The translations under genes were made by a program, and so were the position numbers. The notes beneath the pieces are model-generated. The model was not told the DNA's origin. It did not search any database and saw only the letters and a list, made by a program, of their open reading frames with translations. From Tenebrio molitor (lineage: Eukaryota > Arthropoda > Insecta > Coleoptera > Tenebrionidae), in assembly GCF_963966145.1 (NCBI RefSeq), contig NC_091054.1, positions 9,424,001-9,488,000 of the forward strand: a stretch of DNA of 64,000 nucleotides. The letters are read 5' to 3'. Positions 42,351 through 54,414 of the stretch are shown piece after piece (the first letter of the stretch is position 1; each line of letters starts with the position of its first letter).

Positions 42351-45300
42351 ATGTCTCTCAACACGGCTCACATAAACGGCGGCGTCTTGATACACTCCGG
42401 CGAGTGGTAAGTGGAAAGTTTGTAGTTTTTGGGGCCACCGCAGTGATTCCTTTGTAGCATCTTATTGTTCGCCGACAATGTGACGGTGGAGTGGTCGGGT
42501 CAGGGCGACGGCACCTTCAAGGGCTCCAAACACGGCCGCTTCTACCTGACCACCCATCGCCTCATCTTCAACAACAAGAACACCAACGACCCGATGATCT
42601 CGTTCAGTTTCCCATTCGTCACGTTGAGCGAGGTGAGCAAACACGTAGTGCATGTTTGCAATTTCTAATCGGTGTGTGTTAGGTGGAGATTGAACAACCA
42701 GTTTTTGGAGCCAATTACATAAAAGGGAAAGTTAGAGCTCAGCCTAATGGCAATTGGATTGGAGAGGCCAAGTTTAAGTTAACCTTTAAACGCGGCGGCG
42801 CTATCGATTTCGGCCAGGCTATGCTCAAAGCTGCATATCTTGGTGAGTTATGGTTAAACATTTTTCTGTATCAAACCAGTGCTGTGATTTTGTTGAATAA
42901 CGAACCATCCTCGAAACAACTCAAATTGAAGACAATTGGACGTAATAGCCCCCCTAATGACCCTACTTGTTTGTGTCAGACACAATGAAATGAAGATAAT
43001 TGAAAAAATCTTGAATGTAAGATTGTTACATAATTTTGCACAAATTGCGTTGCTCAATCATTGTTGAAAGGTAACCGAGAAGATTAGTGTTCCACTTTCT
43101 TCATGCAAAATATCCGATTTGCAATGAAATAAATTTAAACAGCCCGAGGGACACTTTGATCTTTCATAATTTAACGGTTTTAATTATTTTGTACAGTTTA
43201 ACTCGTTTTTTGACCAGTCGGATTCAGTTAAAAAAAATACAACGTTATCAAGCGTAATGGTCTGTTAGTGGCGCCCTCTGGTGCAGTAGTAGTTCAAATG
43301 ACGCATCAAATCTCGAATGCAAATTAAAAAAAAAACAACGAATTTTTGTGCTTGTTATCGCCACGGAATTACTACTTTTGTATTTTTAATTGTGTTATGA
43401 ATTTTTTGGGTGTGTCGATGGTGTCGAGTAAGTAAAGAAATGTTTTCAATAAATTTGCGGCCTTTTCGTGATTTGTAAACTTGACATTTGACACCTCACT
43501 CCTCACTGTTTTGATTGTTTACGATTTTTCCAATTCGGTATTGTGAGGTAGTTACCGCAGTAAAACAGTATTTTTTTCATGACTACCAATGCAGGACATT
43601 GCTTATTATTTGCGACAATTTTTTAGAGATCCAACTATTAATCACATCAATTTTTTTTAAACAGTTCGTGTATTGTAGGTGGCAGCACGATACGATGTTA
43701 GAACATTTAATTAAATTAAATTTTAACTCATAAAAAACAATAATTGAGATAAACGATTTTGCTCAGATTGTAAACGTCTTGGATGTTTTTTATAACGTAG
43801 TGTTCCACGTAAATTTCAGTGAATTTAAAAATATGTACTTGGAACCATCTGAATTGGTAAGTCTGGTCAGGAAGGAGTCTCAAGATGGCACTTGAATTCA
43901 TACTGAACGTTCGGTTTGCCGCTTCTCATTTTAAAGCGTCAGAATTATAATTTTGACGTTTCCTAATCGAACTGTCACTGTCAATCTCACAGTGGTCGAG
44001 CTTTTATTTCCGAAAAGCGATTTCACGTCTTCCAGGCTCTCTCCTTGACAGTTGTTGACTTTGGTAATTTTCTACGATGGCGACGACCGTAATAACTCCT
44101 CATTACGCTTGCTATAATCACGTAATTAGCTTCCAGGAATCGATCAAAGCAATCAACTTCTATCAAACATTTATTTACAAATCTACAAGATTTTTTTATT
44201 GTCAATTCTCGTCGAAACAGTCAGTTTCTTGTTTTATCTCGTCGACGATAAAAACTGAATCCGTGTCTTGGGTCGCCGTGTTGGAGATCGAGCTCGAGAT
44301 GCTGATATTCTTGCTGAATTTCTTGTTGGAGTAGGTGTTGAGGTGCGTCTTGAAGTGCTTGTGTATGTTGGACATGATCCAGAAGCCATTCTGGTTCCGG
44401 AAGATCTTCAACTCCCTGAGGCAGATGCAGCAGGTGACGAAACACTGGTTGGGTTCCTCGTGCGATATTTCCACTTTCATCTTGGTGATCTCCTTGTTGA
44501 CGTGCGCGGCCTCCTCGTAGGACAGGTTCCTCGAGCAGAAATTCCCGATCCAGTTCATCAGCAGCGTGTATATGTTCTGCTTCTCGGTGTCGACGTCTCT
44601 GTGGCGCGCCTTGGCCTCGCCCTGCTGCTGTTCGCACGCGTCGCTCCTCTTCTTGGCCGCGCCCTCCGCGGAGTCCGCGCCGAGGGCGCGCTTCTTGTAC
44701 GAGAAGTTCCTGTAGAACTGGGCCAGTTCCTGGAGCAGTTTCTTGTGCCCGGAGAAGACCCAGAACCCGCTCGGGTAGTTCTTGAAGCAGCCGAGGTACT
44801 TGCCCCAGTCGGGCTCGCCGATCACGCGGGGGATCACCTCGCGGCCGATCCGCTCCAGCTCGTCGATGTCCGCCGCCTCCAATTTCGACAGCGAGATTCT
44901 GTTGTCGAAGCCGGCGAACTGGAGCAAATTCTTGACGTGGGTCGGCAGCCTGATGGACTTGTCGCGCTCGAACAAGTCGAAGATGTTGTCGTCGCCCATT
45001 CGGCTGAAAAAGAACGGACGGGTCAAGCTACGACGCCGTTTCCATCTGACACGAACTAACCTGGATCGAGGGAAGGTTCGCCTGCGGTCTCTTTCACGGT
45101 CATGTAAAGAATGGTAATGGCGGCGGTGAAAACGCGATGCTATTCACGACATGACCGCGCCGTGTTGCGACACTGGCCTGTACCGAGACACGACACTCTG
45201 AAATTAAGTGTAATTATCGGTAATTTCGAGCAGTCGTAATTTACGTAATTTATCGTAATAATGGATAATTATTAGGATTTTTCGACACGTTCGACGGGGT

Positions 45301-46740
45301 CACGCGCACGCCCACAAAGCTGACGCGCATTTACCGAACTGGCGCAGATCGATATTCGCCGCAAGGTCGGCTCACTGGAAACTTGACGCAACGAATAATA
45401 ATTACCGGAGTAATTATCTGTAATTAAATCCAGTTTATTGCCTCTTTATCCAATAAATATTACAAAAAAATTTCAAATCCAGTCATTCATGTGCTAACAA
45501 TAAAACGTTGTAATGCGTAATAAACTACTATATTTATTGTAAAAAAGAATTATTGATAAATGATAATGGAAATTTCTTTCTGTTATTAAAGTTATGCCAC
45601 CTCGTACAAATTACGTCGTCAAATGTCATATAATACATATTAACCAACAAGCGGCACACGCCGAATGTATATCTATGGTTATTTGACTGCGAGGTCATTC
45701 AAAGTTTCCGAAATAGAATTTTACTTAATAAATTAATAAAACGAACTGTTGCGTCCATATTCTGTGAAAACTCTGAGCAAATTGACGTTTTTGTAAACAT
45801 TTGGAACACTTTCACCATGTGGTGGTCTATTATCTATATTTATCTATATACGCACGAATAAATTTTTGACAGTTTTGCAAAAATCTAGTGGGCACTTGTC
45901 GTGGTCGTCTGTGAACTGTCATCGTTTTTCGAACGTGATTAATCCGGTTGGTGTGATGTTGCAGCTACGAGAGGCATGAACAACGATGCGCCGCCGCCGT
46001 ACGTGCCTCCCGACACCCAGTGGTACGCAGCGCCTCCGCCGGCGTACGCGCCACCACCGGAGGGCTACTACGGATGGGCGCCGCCGAGGAACAACTTCCC
46101 CGACAATCCGCCGACCGACGGGGTGTACATGACGGGAGCTCCGCCGCCGTACCCGGGCCTGAATCCGGCCTACCAGCCCGGAGGACCGGGAGGTTATCCG
46201 CCCCAGCAGGGCGGTCACCCGCCTCCGCAGGGAGGCTATCCGCCGCCGCAACAAGGAGGCTACCCGCCCCCGCAAGGCGGGTATCCGCCGCAAGGAGGCT
46301 ATCCGCCGCAACACGGAGGGTATCCGCCACCGCAGGGAGGGTATCCGCCGCAAGGGGGCGCCACAGGGTTCACTTCGGCAGCAGGTAATTTTCGAAGACA
46401 ATAGATTTTTGTTGTGAAAGAGAGAAATAAACGGAAATTATTAAATTTGGGCTTGATTTGTGTATACCGTGGCGTCAGAATGTTAAATGAGACAGATGTC
46501 AAAACATTTATGTATCGAGAGTTGGCAATGTTTAAATGATCCCTTGTTTCAAGATGCCAAGGCAGCCGAAGCTGCGCAATCAGCGTACTACGATCCGAAT
46601 AGGCCACAGATGGCGTTCGTGCCGCCGCCCGCTTATTACGTAAGTGTTACTTAGGGAGTAAACGTCAAATTAAGTCGCTTGAAACGTTTCAGGAGAATCC
46701 ACCGAGCTATAGCCAAGCCACCAGCAAGAAAGATCAGTGA
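42351..46740 (+). CDS. WBP2: WW domain-binding protein 2
   Basis: Exons 42351-42406, 42458-42632, 42683-42842, 45965-46384, 46554-46639 and 46693-46740 give 314 aa. Residues 1-~130 form the GRAM domain (MSLNTAHINGGVLIHSGE, YLTTHRLIFNNKN, SFSFPFVTLSEVEIEQPVFG, GAIDFGQAMLKAA). The C-terminal half is Pro/Gly/Tyr-rich with repeated GGYPPPQ units and PPxY motifs (APPPYVPP, APPPYPGL, NPPSY) that bind WW domains, for example of Yorkie/YAP and Nedd4-type ligases. Intron 3 is 3.1 kb and contains a gene on the opposite strand. Confidence 0.93.
43271..43284. promoter_or_regulatory. CTCF-like site in WBP2 intron 3
   Basis: GCGCCCTCTGGTGC matches the complement of the CTCF consensus core (CCASYAGRKGGCGC-like) in nearly every position. 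Only the sequence match supports this. Confidence 0.4.
44202..44999 (-). CDS. Unrecognised protein with C-terminal zinc-finger-like segment
   Basis: Minus strand, 265 aa, one coding exon. A CAG|CCGAATGGG acceptor just upstream and a CAG|GTTAGT donor at about 45060 indicate a 5'UTR intron, supporting a real gene. Residues ~20-60 (LLQFAGFDNRISLSKL, DIDELERIGREV) resemble a SAM-like helical bundle. The middle is Lys/Gln-rich. Residues ~195-230 have TCCICLREL then FWIMSNIHKHFKTHL, a possible Cys2-His2 finger. The tail is Ser/Asp-rich. It lies entirely within WBP2 intron 3. Perhaps a chromatin- or DNA-associated insect protein, but this is a guess. Confidence 0.65.
   Translation of the reverse strand: MGDDNIFDLFERDKSIRLPTHVKNLLQFAGFDNRISLSKLEAADIDELERIGREVIPRVIGEPDWGKYLGCFKNYPSGFWVFSGHKKLLQELAQFYRNFSYKKRALGADSAEGAAKKRSDACEQQQGEAKARHRDVDTEKQNIYTLLMNWIGNFCSRNLSYEEAAHVNKEITKMKVEISHEEPNQCFVTCCICLRELKIFRNQNGFWIMSNIHKHFKTHLNTYSNKKFSKNISISSSISNTATQDTDSVFIVDEIKQETDCFDEN
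45205..45430. promoter_or_regulatory. Dense TAATT/TAATTA motif cluster
   Basis: GTAATTATCGGTAATTTCG, GTAATTTACGTAATTTATCG, GATAATTATTAGG, AATAATAATTACCGG, GTAATTATCTGTAATTAAA fall in two groups within 225 bp. It lies upstream of the nested gene at 44202 and inside the WBP2 intron. Homeodomain proteins bind TAATT(A/G), so an enhancer is possible. Confidence 0.35.
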
Positions 46741-47198
46741 GTTGTTGAAGCGTACGAGTCAGTGTAATTCTTTGAGTTGATGTTATATCTCATTTAGTTA
46801 TTATCTACATGAATTATTTTATAATTTAGTTTTGGATATGTGCTGATTCTTACGTTGTAAATTATTGTTTTCAATCTTGTTAATCATTCCCTGAGTATTT
46901 ACGCGAGATTTTGTTACATAATGATCGGAATATTGTTGATTATACACAGAACTAAAACTGCATGCTTACTATAGTGGCATTGTTGCAACGTTAACATTTT
47001 AACAATGTTTTATATGCACTTTGCTTAAAAATTATTGTATAAATAGTTAAGATTACTGTAATATATTCTTATATGTAGATAGATCTGTATTTTCAATTTC
47101 AATAAAATACTTGATGTGCACTCGTTTTTCGTTGCTTTTTTCTCCGTCCTCGCGATAACTTTTTCCTCGACAGTCGCCGATTTCAGCTCAACGTCGCA
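46741..47198. other. Spacer between WBP2 and the membrane-protein gene
   Basis: Holds the WBP2 3'UTR (AATAAA near 47101) and the short promoter/5'UTR of the next gene. Nothing else seen. Confidence 0.5.
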
Positions 47199-47919
47199 AT
47201 GGTGGTCACCGTGTTCTGGACGCGCTCTTGTAATAACGACCCCGTGCCACTCCAAATTCTAACTTTTCTTTTCAGGGACGGTTCCCATAATCTCCGTGAG
47301 TGTTTTGTGCGTCGCCGTGATCTTCCTCCTGTGCTGCCTTTGGTGAGTTCCTCTCCGCACGCCGACCGCAACCCATCGGTTCTTTTGCAGCGTCGTCAAG
47401 AAGCGCAGTGACTCCATGCGAATGTCCATCCAACCCCGCAAGAAATTTTTCAGCATCTCGAACAGCTCCCTCAACAAGCTGATGATTTTTCGAAGCTACG
47501 ACCTGAGCAAGAACGAGTCCGCCGCGGCGACCGTGCCGATCCAGAAGCAGGGATCGGAGGCGGACCTGCTGGATTCCGTGGATCTGTCGGAGAAGTGAGG
47601 GTAAGGTCGCGGACGACGAAACTTGCGCTGAGTCGAAGATTTCAGATTCGGCTCTTCTAGACTGCAGATCGCAGAATCGGATCAAGAGGAGATGGGGTCT
47701 TGCGGCAGCACCGATTCCAAGTTCACGTTTTATTCCGTGAGTAGGGTTTAGCGTTGCGTTGGGGTAGTATCGTGAAGCGTCGCTTTGCAGACCTACCAGG
47801 GGTTGGCCAGGTCGGAGTCTGCCGTGTCCGTCGCGAGCACCTACAAAAGCACCAGAAACTCGTCCGCGAAGAATTCTACAGCGAACCACAAATCTTCCTC
47901 CAGTTTATGTATTGTGTGA
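47199..47919 (+). CDS. Small single-pass membrane protein, unrecognised
   Basis: Exons 47199-47229, 47276-47342, 47391-47594, 47646-47736 and 47791-47919 join to 173 aa with good GT-AG introns of 43-54 bp. Residues ~11-33 are a transmembrane segment (VPIISVSVLCVAVIFLLCC) followed by VVKKRSD, so the bulk (~140 aa) is probably cytoplasmic. That part is Ser-rich (FFSISNSSLNKLMIFRSYDL, TYKSTRNSSAKNSTANH) and ends SSLCIV, a possible PDZ-binding terminus. It resembles the N-terminal membrane stalk of vesicle proteins, but there is no C2 or other domain. Function unknown. Confidence 0.7.
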
Positions 47920-48711
47920 ATTGTGAATAAATTGTTGTTCATCTTTAATTAATTTATTTTTTAAATACATTGCGTTGGTTATTATATACATCTACTATGA
48001 ACAAAGAATATATTAAATAAAATTATACATTTTCTCCTATGACGTTTGACGCGGTGGCAAAATCATCGTGACATTTGACACTGTGTCAAAGGCTCCTAAC
48101 ACAAAAATTGTACAAAAACAAAATCTCACAACACAAACTCTTGTTTATTAGTTCGCCTGGAACCAAATCTAGACTTTTGGCAGATAACAATATTGTTACA
48201 TGTTTGTACAGCTGAAATCACAATTTATATTCTCATGTTTGCGACATCGTAACGTACATTTTACACTAAACGTAACTGTTCTGTAAAAAATTCTACAAAA
48301 CGATAGTTATTATGGCAAAGTTCCCTTAGATTAATTTTCTATAATTTCATAATTCTTTTACCGTTTAAAAAATAAATAACAAAGCAATGAAAAACCACCA
48401 AAATTGTAACCTTAGAAGTAAGTTTAGAACCGAAACTGAATAATAAATACTGTGACAGATTCAAACAGAATATCAACGTTTCAAAGGAAAATCTCCACTT
48501 TGAGCAGCTCCTCGCCGGAAGCCCGGAAGAATTCGCGTAAAGCTTTATCTACAACAACAAATCAACAATAATTGTGTACAATTAACTAAATCCCGCGCCT
48601 CCGTCGAGGAGCGAGCAGCGGATCCGCCCCTTACTGAGGTTATGTCTCGTTTATGATTTTGATTAAAAACTCGAGAAAGAAATAGAAGAAAATCAAAAGT
48701 ATGGCCGTGAA
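47920..48711. other. 3' flanks of two genes; possible extra SLMAP exon
   Basis: AT-rich 3' flanks of the membrane-protein gene (AATAAA near 47926) and of SLMAP. At 48481-48548 on the minus strand an acceptor TTGTTGTAG precedes a short frame KALREFFRASGEELLKVEIF ending in a stop; see findings. Confidence 0.4.
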
Positions 48712-51700
48712 TCAGGAAATCATCGCGCTGATTACTAGGTAAAGGATCATGAGGATCAAGGGCGCGATGTAGAAATACATTTTGTCGTACGAACTGTTGC
48801 ACACCTTGTTGTACTGTTCTTTTAAACTGTCCAGATCGTGCTGCAACTTGGACTTTTCGTCGTTGATCTGGGCGTAGCGCTCCTTCAACATAACCAACTC
48901 CTCTTCGAGACTAACTAATTGTTCGAAACTTACTGGACTACTTGATATGATCGACTTATTTACATTGTTTTGGTCCTTCGTGTTACCGATCGTCTCGTCT
49001 TTCGCCTCCACCTCTTTGACCAGCGCGTTCACCCTGTCCCTGAGCTGCCGGCTCTCGTTGCAGCTCTCCTTCCACTTCTGCTGCAGCGCCATCAGCTCGT
49101 CCTTGAGCGACCGGTTCTCCTCGCTCTGGAGGCTGTTCGCTTGCTTCTCCTGGCCGAGCGACCGCTCCAATTCGCTGAGTTTCATTTTATTCGATTCTAA
49201 TATCGATTCGAGTATTTCGATCCTCTTCTTTAATTCGTTCTGGGCAGATTGGTATTTGTACTTTAGGGTTTTCGAGTCGACGGTGTCGCTGTCGAAATCG
49301 TCTTTCTCGTTCTCTTCGGAGCTGTCCTTGTCGGGCGACTCGGGCCCGTTCCGACTCGTCTGCAACATTTCCCACAATAAATAACCACCACGATGCGACC
49401 GTTACGGTTGAAGGACGCGTTCGGTCGAAGCGTGCCGTGCACGTGACCCTCCCTCACATCACGGCACGCTTCGTCTGTCGAGGCGAGCGAAGGATGGTGG
49501 AAAAAAATGGCGACAACAGCAAAAATAAATAAAAAATGACTCACGTCTTCTGGTAAACTAAACGTCACATGCCTTTCGTTCTCTTTCTCGTCGTCGACGA
49601 TCGTGTTTTGTTGGGTCAACGAGTGGTTCAGGTGGTCGTCGTTGTCCGAGTCACTCTCCGGTTTCTCTTCGCAATCTCTCTTATCTATCACGTCAGCCGT
49701 GACTGGTGTGACCTGCATCAAAAACAAACATCCAATAAACCACACCACAAAGACAAAACAAACAAAAACATTACAGTAAGATTGATGTGATTGTTCTGTT
49801 CCGTCTCCACTCCGTTCGCTTTGTTCATTTCCGACTCACAGATGTCGTTCTCCGCCAGCAGCTCCTCCTTCGTCTTGAGGTCGTCGTTGTAGATGATTCG
49901 CTTCTAGAAGACGAAACACTTTCATTAAACATTAACGAGACGCCAAAATCGACAGTCTTACATCCAAGTGGCTGACGTCCACGTCACCGAACAGATCCGG
50001 GTACTGTTTCGGCGAGATCGAGTTCACCAGCTTCATCTGCAGCTTCTCCACCTTCTCCATCTCGGCGTCGAGACGCGTCTGCAGGTCCCATTGCTGCTGT
50101 TCGAGTCGGATCCTCTCTTCGTTCGCTTTCTTCTGCTCTTCCGTCAACTTCTGAGCAACCTCCTGCAACAAACGAGTCAGCGACCGATCGCAACTCCACG
50201 GTCCACCGAACCGACCTCCAGTTCTTGTTGCGTTTGCGAGAGCTGTTCCCGCGCGAGGAGCGCCTCCTGTTCGGCCGATATCCTGCACCTCTCCTGCTCG
50301 GTGGCCACGGAGAGGGCTTGCAACCGCTCGGCGTGCAGCTTCTCCAACGCCTCCTTAGCTGCCACCTGGTAAGTCGCGCTGTCCTCCTGCAGCTTCGTCA
50401 CCTCCTCCCTGTACTTGTCCTCGCCCCAGTTCTTCCCCGCCTGCTGCAGTTGGGTCTCGAGGGCGGACACCCGCGACAGCAACCGCTCCTCGCCGACGTA
50501 GGCTTGCCAACTTTCCTCGGCCGATTTGCGCGCCTCGTCCACCACGCTCTGGAGGGCCGTTAGTTTGGTTTCTAAACACTGCTCCCGCTGTGTCGCTTCT
50601 TGGATGATTTGGTGCAATTTATACAGCTCGTCTAAAGGCACGACTGCGAAAATTCCAAAAATCTTATATTTACAAAAAAATTAAATAAAATACATAGATT
50701 CAAAACAGACTTATTTTTAAAAACCGCCAAATCACATTGCAAGGCTTTAAAAAAGAAGTGGCGAAAGCTGTGGAACAGCGTTATGCCGTGAGAGGGCGTC
50801 CAATTCGCCATTTTTCATCTTTCCTTCTAACTGCGTCAACGTCATAACCGAACGTTAAATTATTAATTGTGCTTTGCATTTTTACGTAAAAATGTTCACG
50901 ATGTCGAGCCGCATAAACGCTTATCGAGTTTGCTCGAGTTTTTACAACGCGAGCGTAAAGTTTGCAATCTTGAAATATTTCGCATAGTTTTCCATTCTAA
51001 AAAAATATACCGACTAAATATATGACCGTCTGTTACTATAGGAAGTGTTCTAAAAATAATTTGCGCAAAAAACCGACACACGTGAAGTTCTAGATCACAC
51101 ACACCTGTTACAAAACACTCTCCAGTCGAGCCAAATGCTGTCAAAGTAACGACTGGACAATTTCACGTTATGAAATGGTCCTTAACCTTTCGTTTTCGCT
51201 TTGAATTTTGTTGATGATAAATTCTAGTCGATTACGACGTGATCTGCGCGTTGACGGTTCAAACTATGAGCGACATATTTTTTTAAGTAAGTTTTATACG
51301 TTTTTATCTGATATGACAGGAATAGTTTCTCTTCTGTGTAATGTCTTATATCGTATTCCCTAACATATAGAAAACTTGTCATATTTTCTTATAAATTGGA
51401 TCATTTCCTCCAGCGGATGAAATTTAATGTAATCACGCAAAAGAGGAAATGATATTTTACTCCAGAGATACACATATCATTTTTCCTTGCTACTTTCTAT
51501 TTATTTTTTAAAATCTAAATTAAACTTTCTGAAAATTAGAGTATCAGAGTAAGCACACTTGTCGTTACCAAGGTCACGTTTTACAAACAGTTCATTTTAT
51601 CCTCGCTGGTGTTTTTACGAATTTTTGACAATGGATCCCGATAGTGACTCTGAGGATGTCGTTTCTTCAATGGGCTGATTTATACAAAAATTAAACAAAA

Positions 51701-54414
51701 ATTGATGACGGAGAGAAATGCCAAAAAATTACGAATGATGTCATTTTGGCTTATTTTTTAATGCAACTCGAAAACGTTAAAGTGTGATTTTTCGATAAAT
51801 CTTGTTGCAAATGACTTAGAATGTTATTTTTTTAAATTGTGCGATTTTTATTTTTACTCTATAGACAGTAAGATTACCTACTTTTGACGCTCTAGGGAGC
51901 AACAGAAGATTTGTAACAGTTATCTTTTGGTACTTTCTGGTTTATATGGTTGATAACTAAAGGGATTTTTGAGTTTCCCCAATTACTATAAGAATATCGC
52001 TGACATGTTAAGAAAAATCAGATTAATCTACGGGGTGATCAAGAAGGACTGTTTAAGTTGGTAACACTGAATTGTATTTTAAATCGTATAACAGGAGTAA
52101 CTTTCGGTTGTTGATGGCTTGTCGTTGTTAATGCTATACCTACATTAGATATTTGTCAAATAAACCAACAAAACATATCCGGTTGCAGTGTTATAAATAA
52201 ACGAATTAAAAATTGTTCTTAATTGTACTGCCAACTTAAACAGTCCTTCTTGATCACCCGGTAGATACAAATCACTCAAAGTGGGAAAGACTCGAGTTAA
52301 CGATCATTGAATAGTTCGTTATTTCGCCGCTAGCGCTGCAACAGTCTGTCACATACAGGTCACATACGTCGAAATTCGAATAGGTCTGAGGTGATTAACT
52401 ATTTATTAAAACTAACTACAAGTTTGCAAAGCGCACTATTTTTAACCGAAATCAACCACCTGGAAGGACAATTTCAGTAATTCCACTTGATACCTCAAAG
52501 ACATTTTAATAATTTCCATTTAAACGCCACTTAGATTTATTTTTTAACTCACTTTTTGTCATTCACGTCTCCAACTATACAAAATCTTTCTTTTGTGTAA
52601 ACTACAAACAGAACAAAAAAAAAAAAAGTTTTTTACATATGAAGAAAATAATTGGGTTAAAAAAATATACCGATTGACTCCACTGCGATTAGTGCGATTA
52701 ATAAAACGTTAATCAATCACTCTCAACACAATTACTCGACTGACAAATTTATTTTTCTTTCTCTCAGCTCGCTCTTTACGACGTTTTTGCTCTTTGCATC
52801 TGTTACGGTTCCACATTCAGACGTCAAATCCCTCTCAACAGCGACAACAAATCAGCGATCTGGTACAGATTCCGTAAACAAAACAATCAACTCTTAAAAG
52901 GATTTGGTTAACGGTTGTGTTTACGACGAACCAAGTTGACAATGGTCAAATCAAATAAAACCAATCTCCGCCAGTTTCTCAACACAATTCGTTTTATTTT
53001 CGCTGCCAACAGTGCCAAGACACATCCATCACGAGGAGCCAGGACCACACTTTACAATGCAAACCCTCGCTCGGTGGCTCGGACACACCGAAGACTCTAA
53101 AATGTGTTTACGACGAAACGAAATAAATTGTGATGAATCGTGACGGTCAGATGGTGATCAGCTGTCAAAGGAATTCTCTCAAACAATGGTCCTAGGAGAT
53201 TTTCCGCTTGACAAAAGACGCTCTCGTAAAAATAGACGAGGTTCTTGCATCTTTTTGTCATTAAAATTTTTTCGGAACGAGGCAATTTTCCGGTTTTAAA
53301 ATTTCGCAGAATTGTTAGTGGAGTTTATGGCGTCATCAATCAGACACAATATCGAGCGTGGAGCGGCGCACGACATGTTCGATCTATTTATAGAATTTGA
53401 AAAGTTTAAATATAAGAACTATTTATCACAAATGCAAAGCCGGTTTGTGGGTGGCTGAAATAATTATTTTCGTGTTGCTTCCTTCTCCAATAAATGCGCG
53501 ATTGGTTAAGATGTATATTTTCGTGCGGTTAGAGCGCACTAAACCGCATTATGACTTGTTGATATTTCCTTCATATAAACACAATAACTCTCCACATGGC
53601 CGCGATTTGGACCAAACCAAACAAAACCTACGGCTCACTTTTAGTTTTTCATCGAAAAAACAAAAAAATTCGTGGAAATATCGGAAAATTGTTGTGTTTG
53701 TATCCGATTTCCATATTTATTAGGTAATAAAAATAATGGTTGATGACAAACGCCACACGCCATCGACTTAACAACGCGTTTTCAATGTAAACAAAGCCAG
53801 TCGTCATGACAACAGGATGAAGGACTTTGAGGAACTGGAGGACACCACATACCATGTGAGTTGTTCTCGACAATGCTGGGACTAGCTTTGGCCTCCTTGC
53901 CGTCGGGCAAAAAAAGCTTAAGCGTGGCGATGATGCAGCCATGAGTGACTTTCCTGTTGTTCTCGATGACGTCCACGCCAAACTGGACGATATCGCCAGA
54001 GCTGACCTCGTGGTGTTCAGTTTCCGCGGCTAGCCTGTTGTTGTTGACGAAGGTGCCGTTGCTACTTTTGGTGTCCTGAAACAGGTGGTTAGAGCGCGGC
54101 AGGTCGAGGGAGCGCGGACCTACCTGCAGATAGAACTTGCCGTTCTCATACCAGAGCAAGGCATGGTGGCGAGAGAGCACTTTGCAGTCGAATATGGCGT
54201 TGGTGGCGGTGGCCCTGGCCCGGGCCACGGACCGGCCCACCTTGACTGGCTGGTCTAGCGCGAGCGTGCGTTCTTGGAAAGGGTGAGAATTTGGTCGACA
54301 GATCAGCACAGCTTTCGCGGTCATTTTGTTCTCGTTGCTAATTACCATGTCATTGATGGCGGGGGTTGGGTATGTGGCCACATTTTTCACCCAAATCCCA
54401 CTTACAACTACCAT
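48712..54414 (-). CDS. SLMAP: Sarcolemmal membrane-associated protein homologue
   Basis: Minus-strand exons 54124-54414, 53853-54075, 50216-50643, 49962-50162, 49775-49903, 49545-49712 and 48712-49359 give 695 aa; intron 2 is 3.2 kb. Residues ~25-130 form an FHA domain (VKVGRSVARA, KVLSRHHALLWYENGKFYLQ, DTKSSNGTFVNN) that binds phosphothreonine. Long coiled coils follow (LDELYKLHQIIQEATQREQ, ESWQAYVGEERLLSRVSALE). A C-terminal hydrophobic anchor (FYIAPLILMILYLVISAMI) makes it tail-anchored. SLMAP recruits the STRIPAK phosphatase complex to Hippo kinases and to ER/nuclear envelope membranes. It is divergent from PRKRIP1 by 600 bp. Gene length and order of domains match the family. Confidence 0.92.
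50644..52028. other. SLMAP intron 2, left part
   Basis: AT-rich intron sequence. No exon-like segment with splice signals was recognised. Confidence 0.5.
52029..52262. mobile_element. MITE with CGGGGTGATCAAG termini in SLMAP intron
   Basis: TACGGGGTGATCAAGAAGGA at the left and TCCTTCTTGATCACCCGGTA at the right, with ~36-bp arms through CTGTTTAAGTTGG. TA borders. Related to the element at 18929-19174. Confidence 0.85.
52263..53852. other. SLMAP intron 2, right part
   Basis: No gene seen. GTGTTTACGACGAA occurs twice (about 52917 and 53103) with no other obvious structure. Confidence 0.45.

Noticed and set aside
44268..45059. A 263-codon plus-strand open frame
   Set aside because: It is the antisense shadow of the nested minus-strand gene at 44202-44999; the minus frame has start, UTR intron and motif-like segments.
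51630..51680. A short frame beginning ATGGATCCCGATAGTGACTC in the SLMAP intron
   Set aside because: It has an acidic start like some transposase or nuclear proteins but stops after about 15 codons with no continuation.
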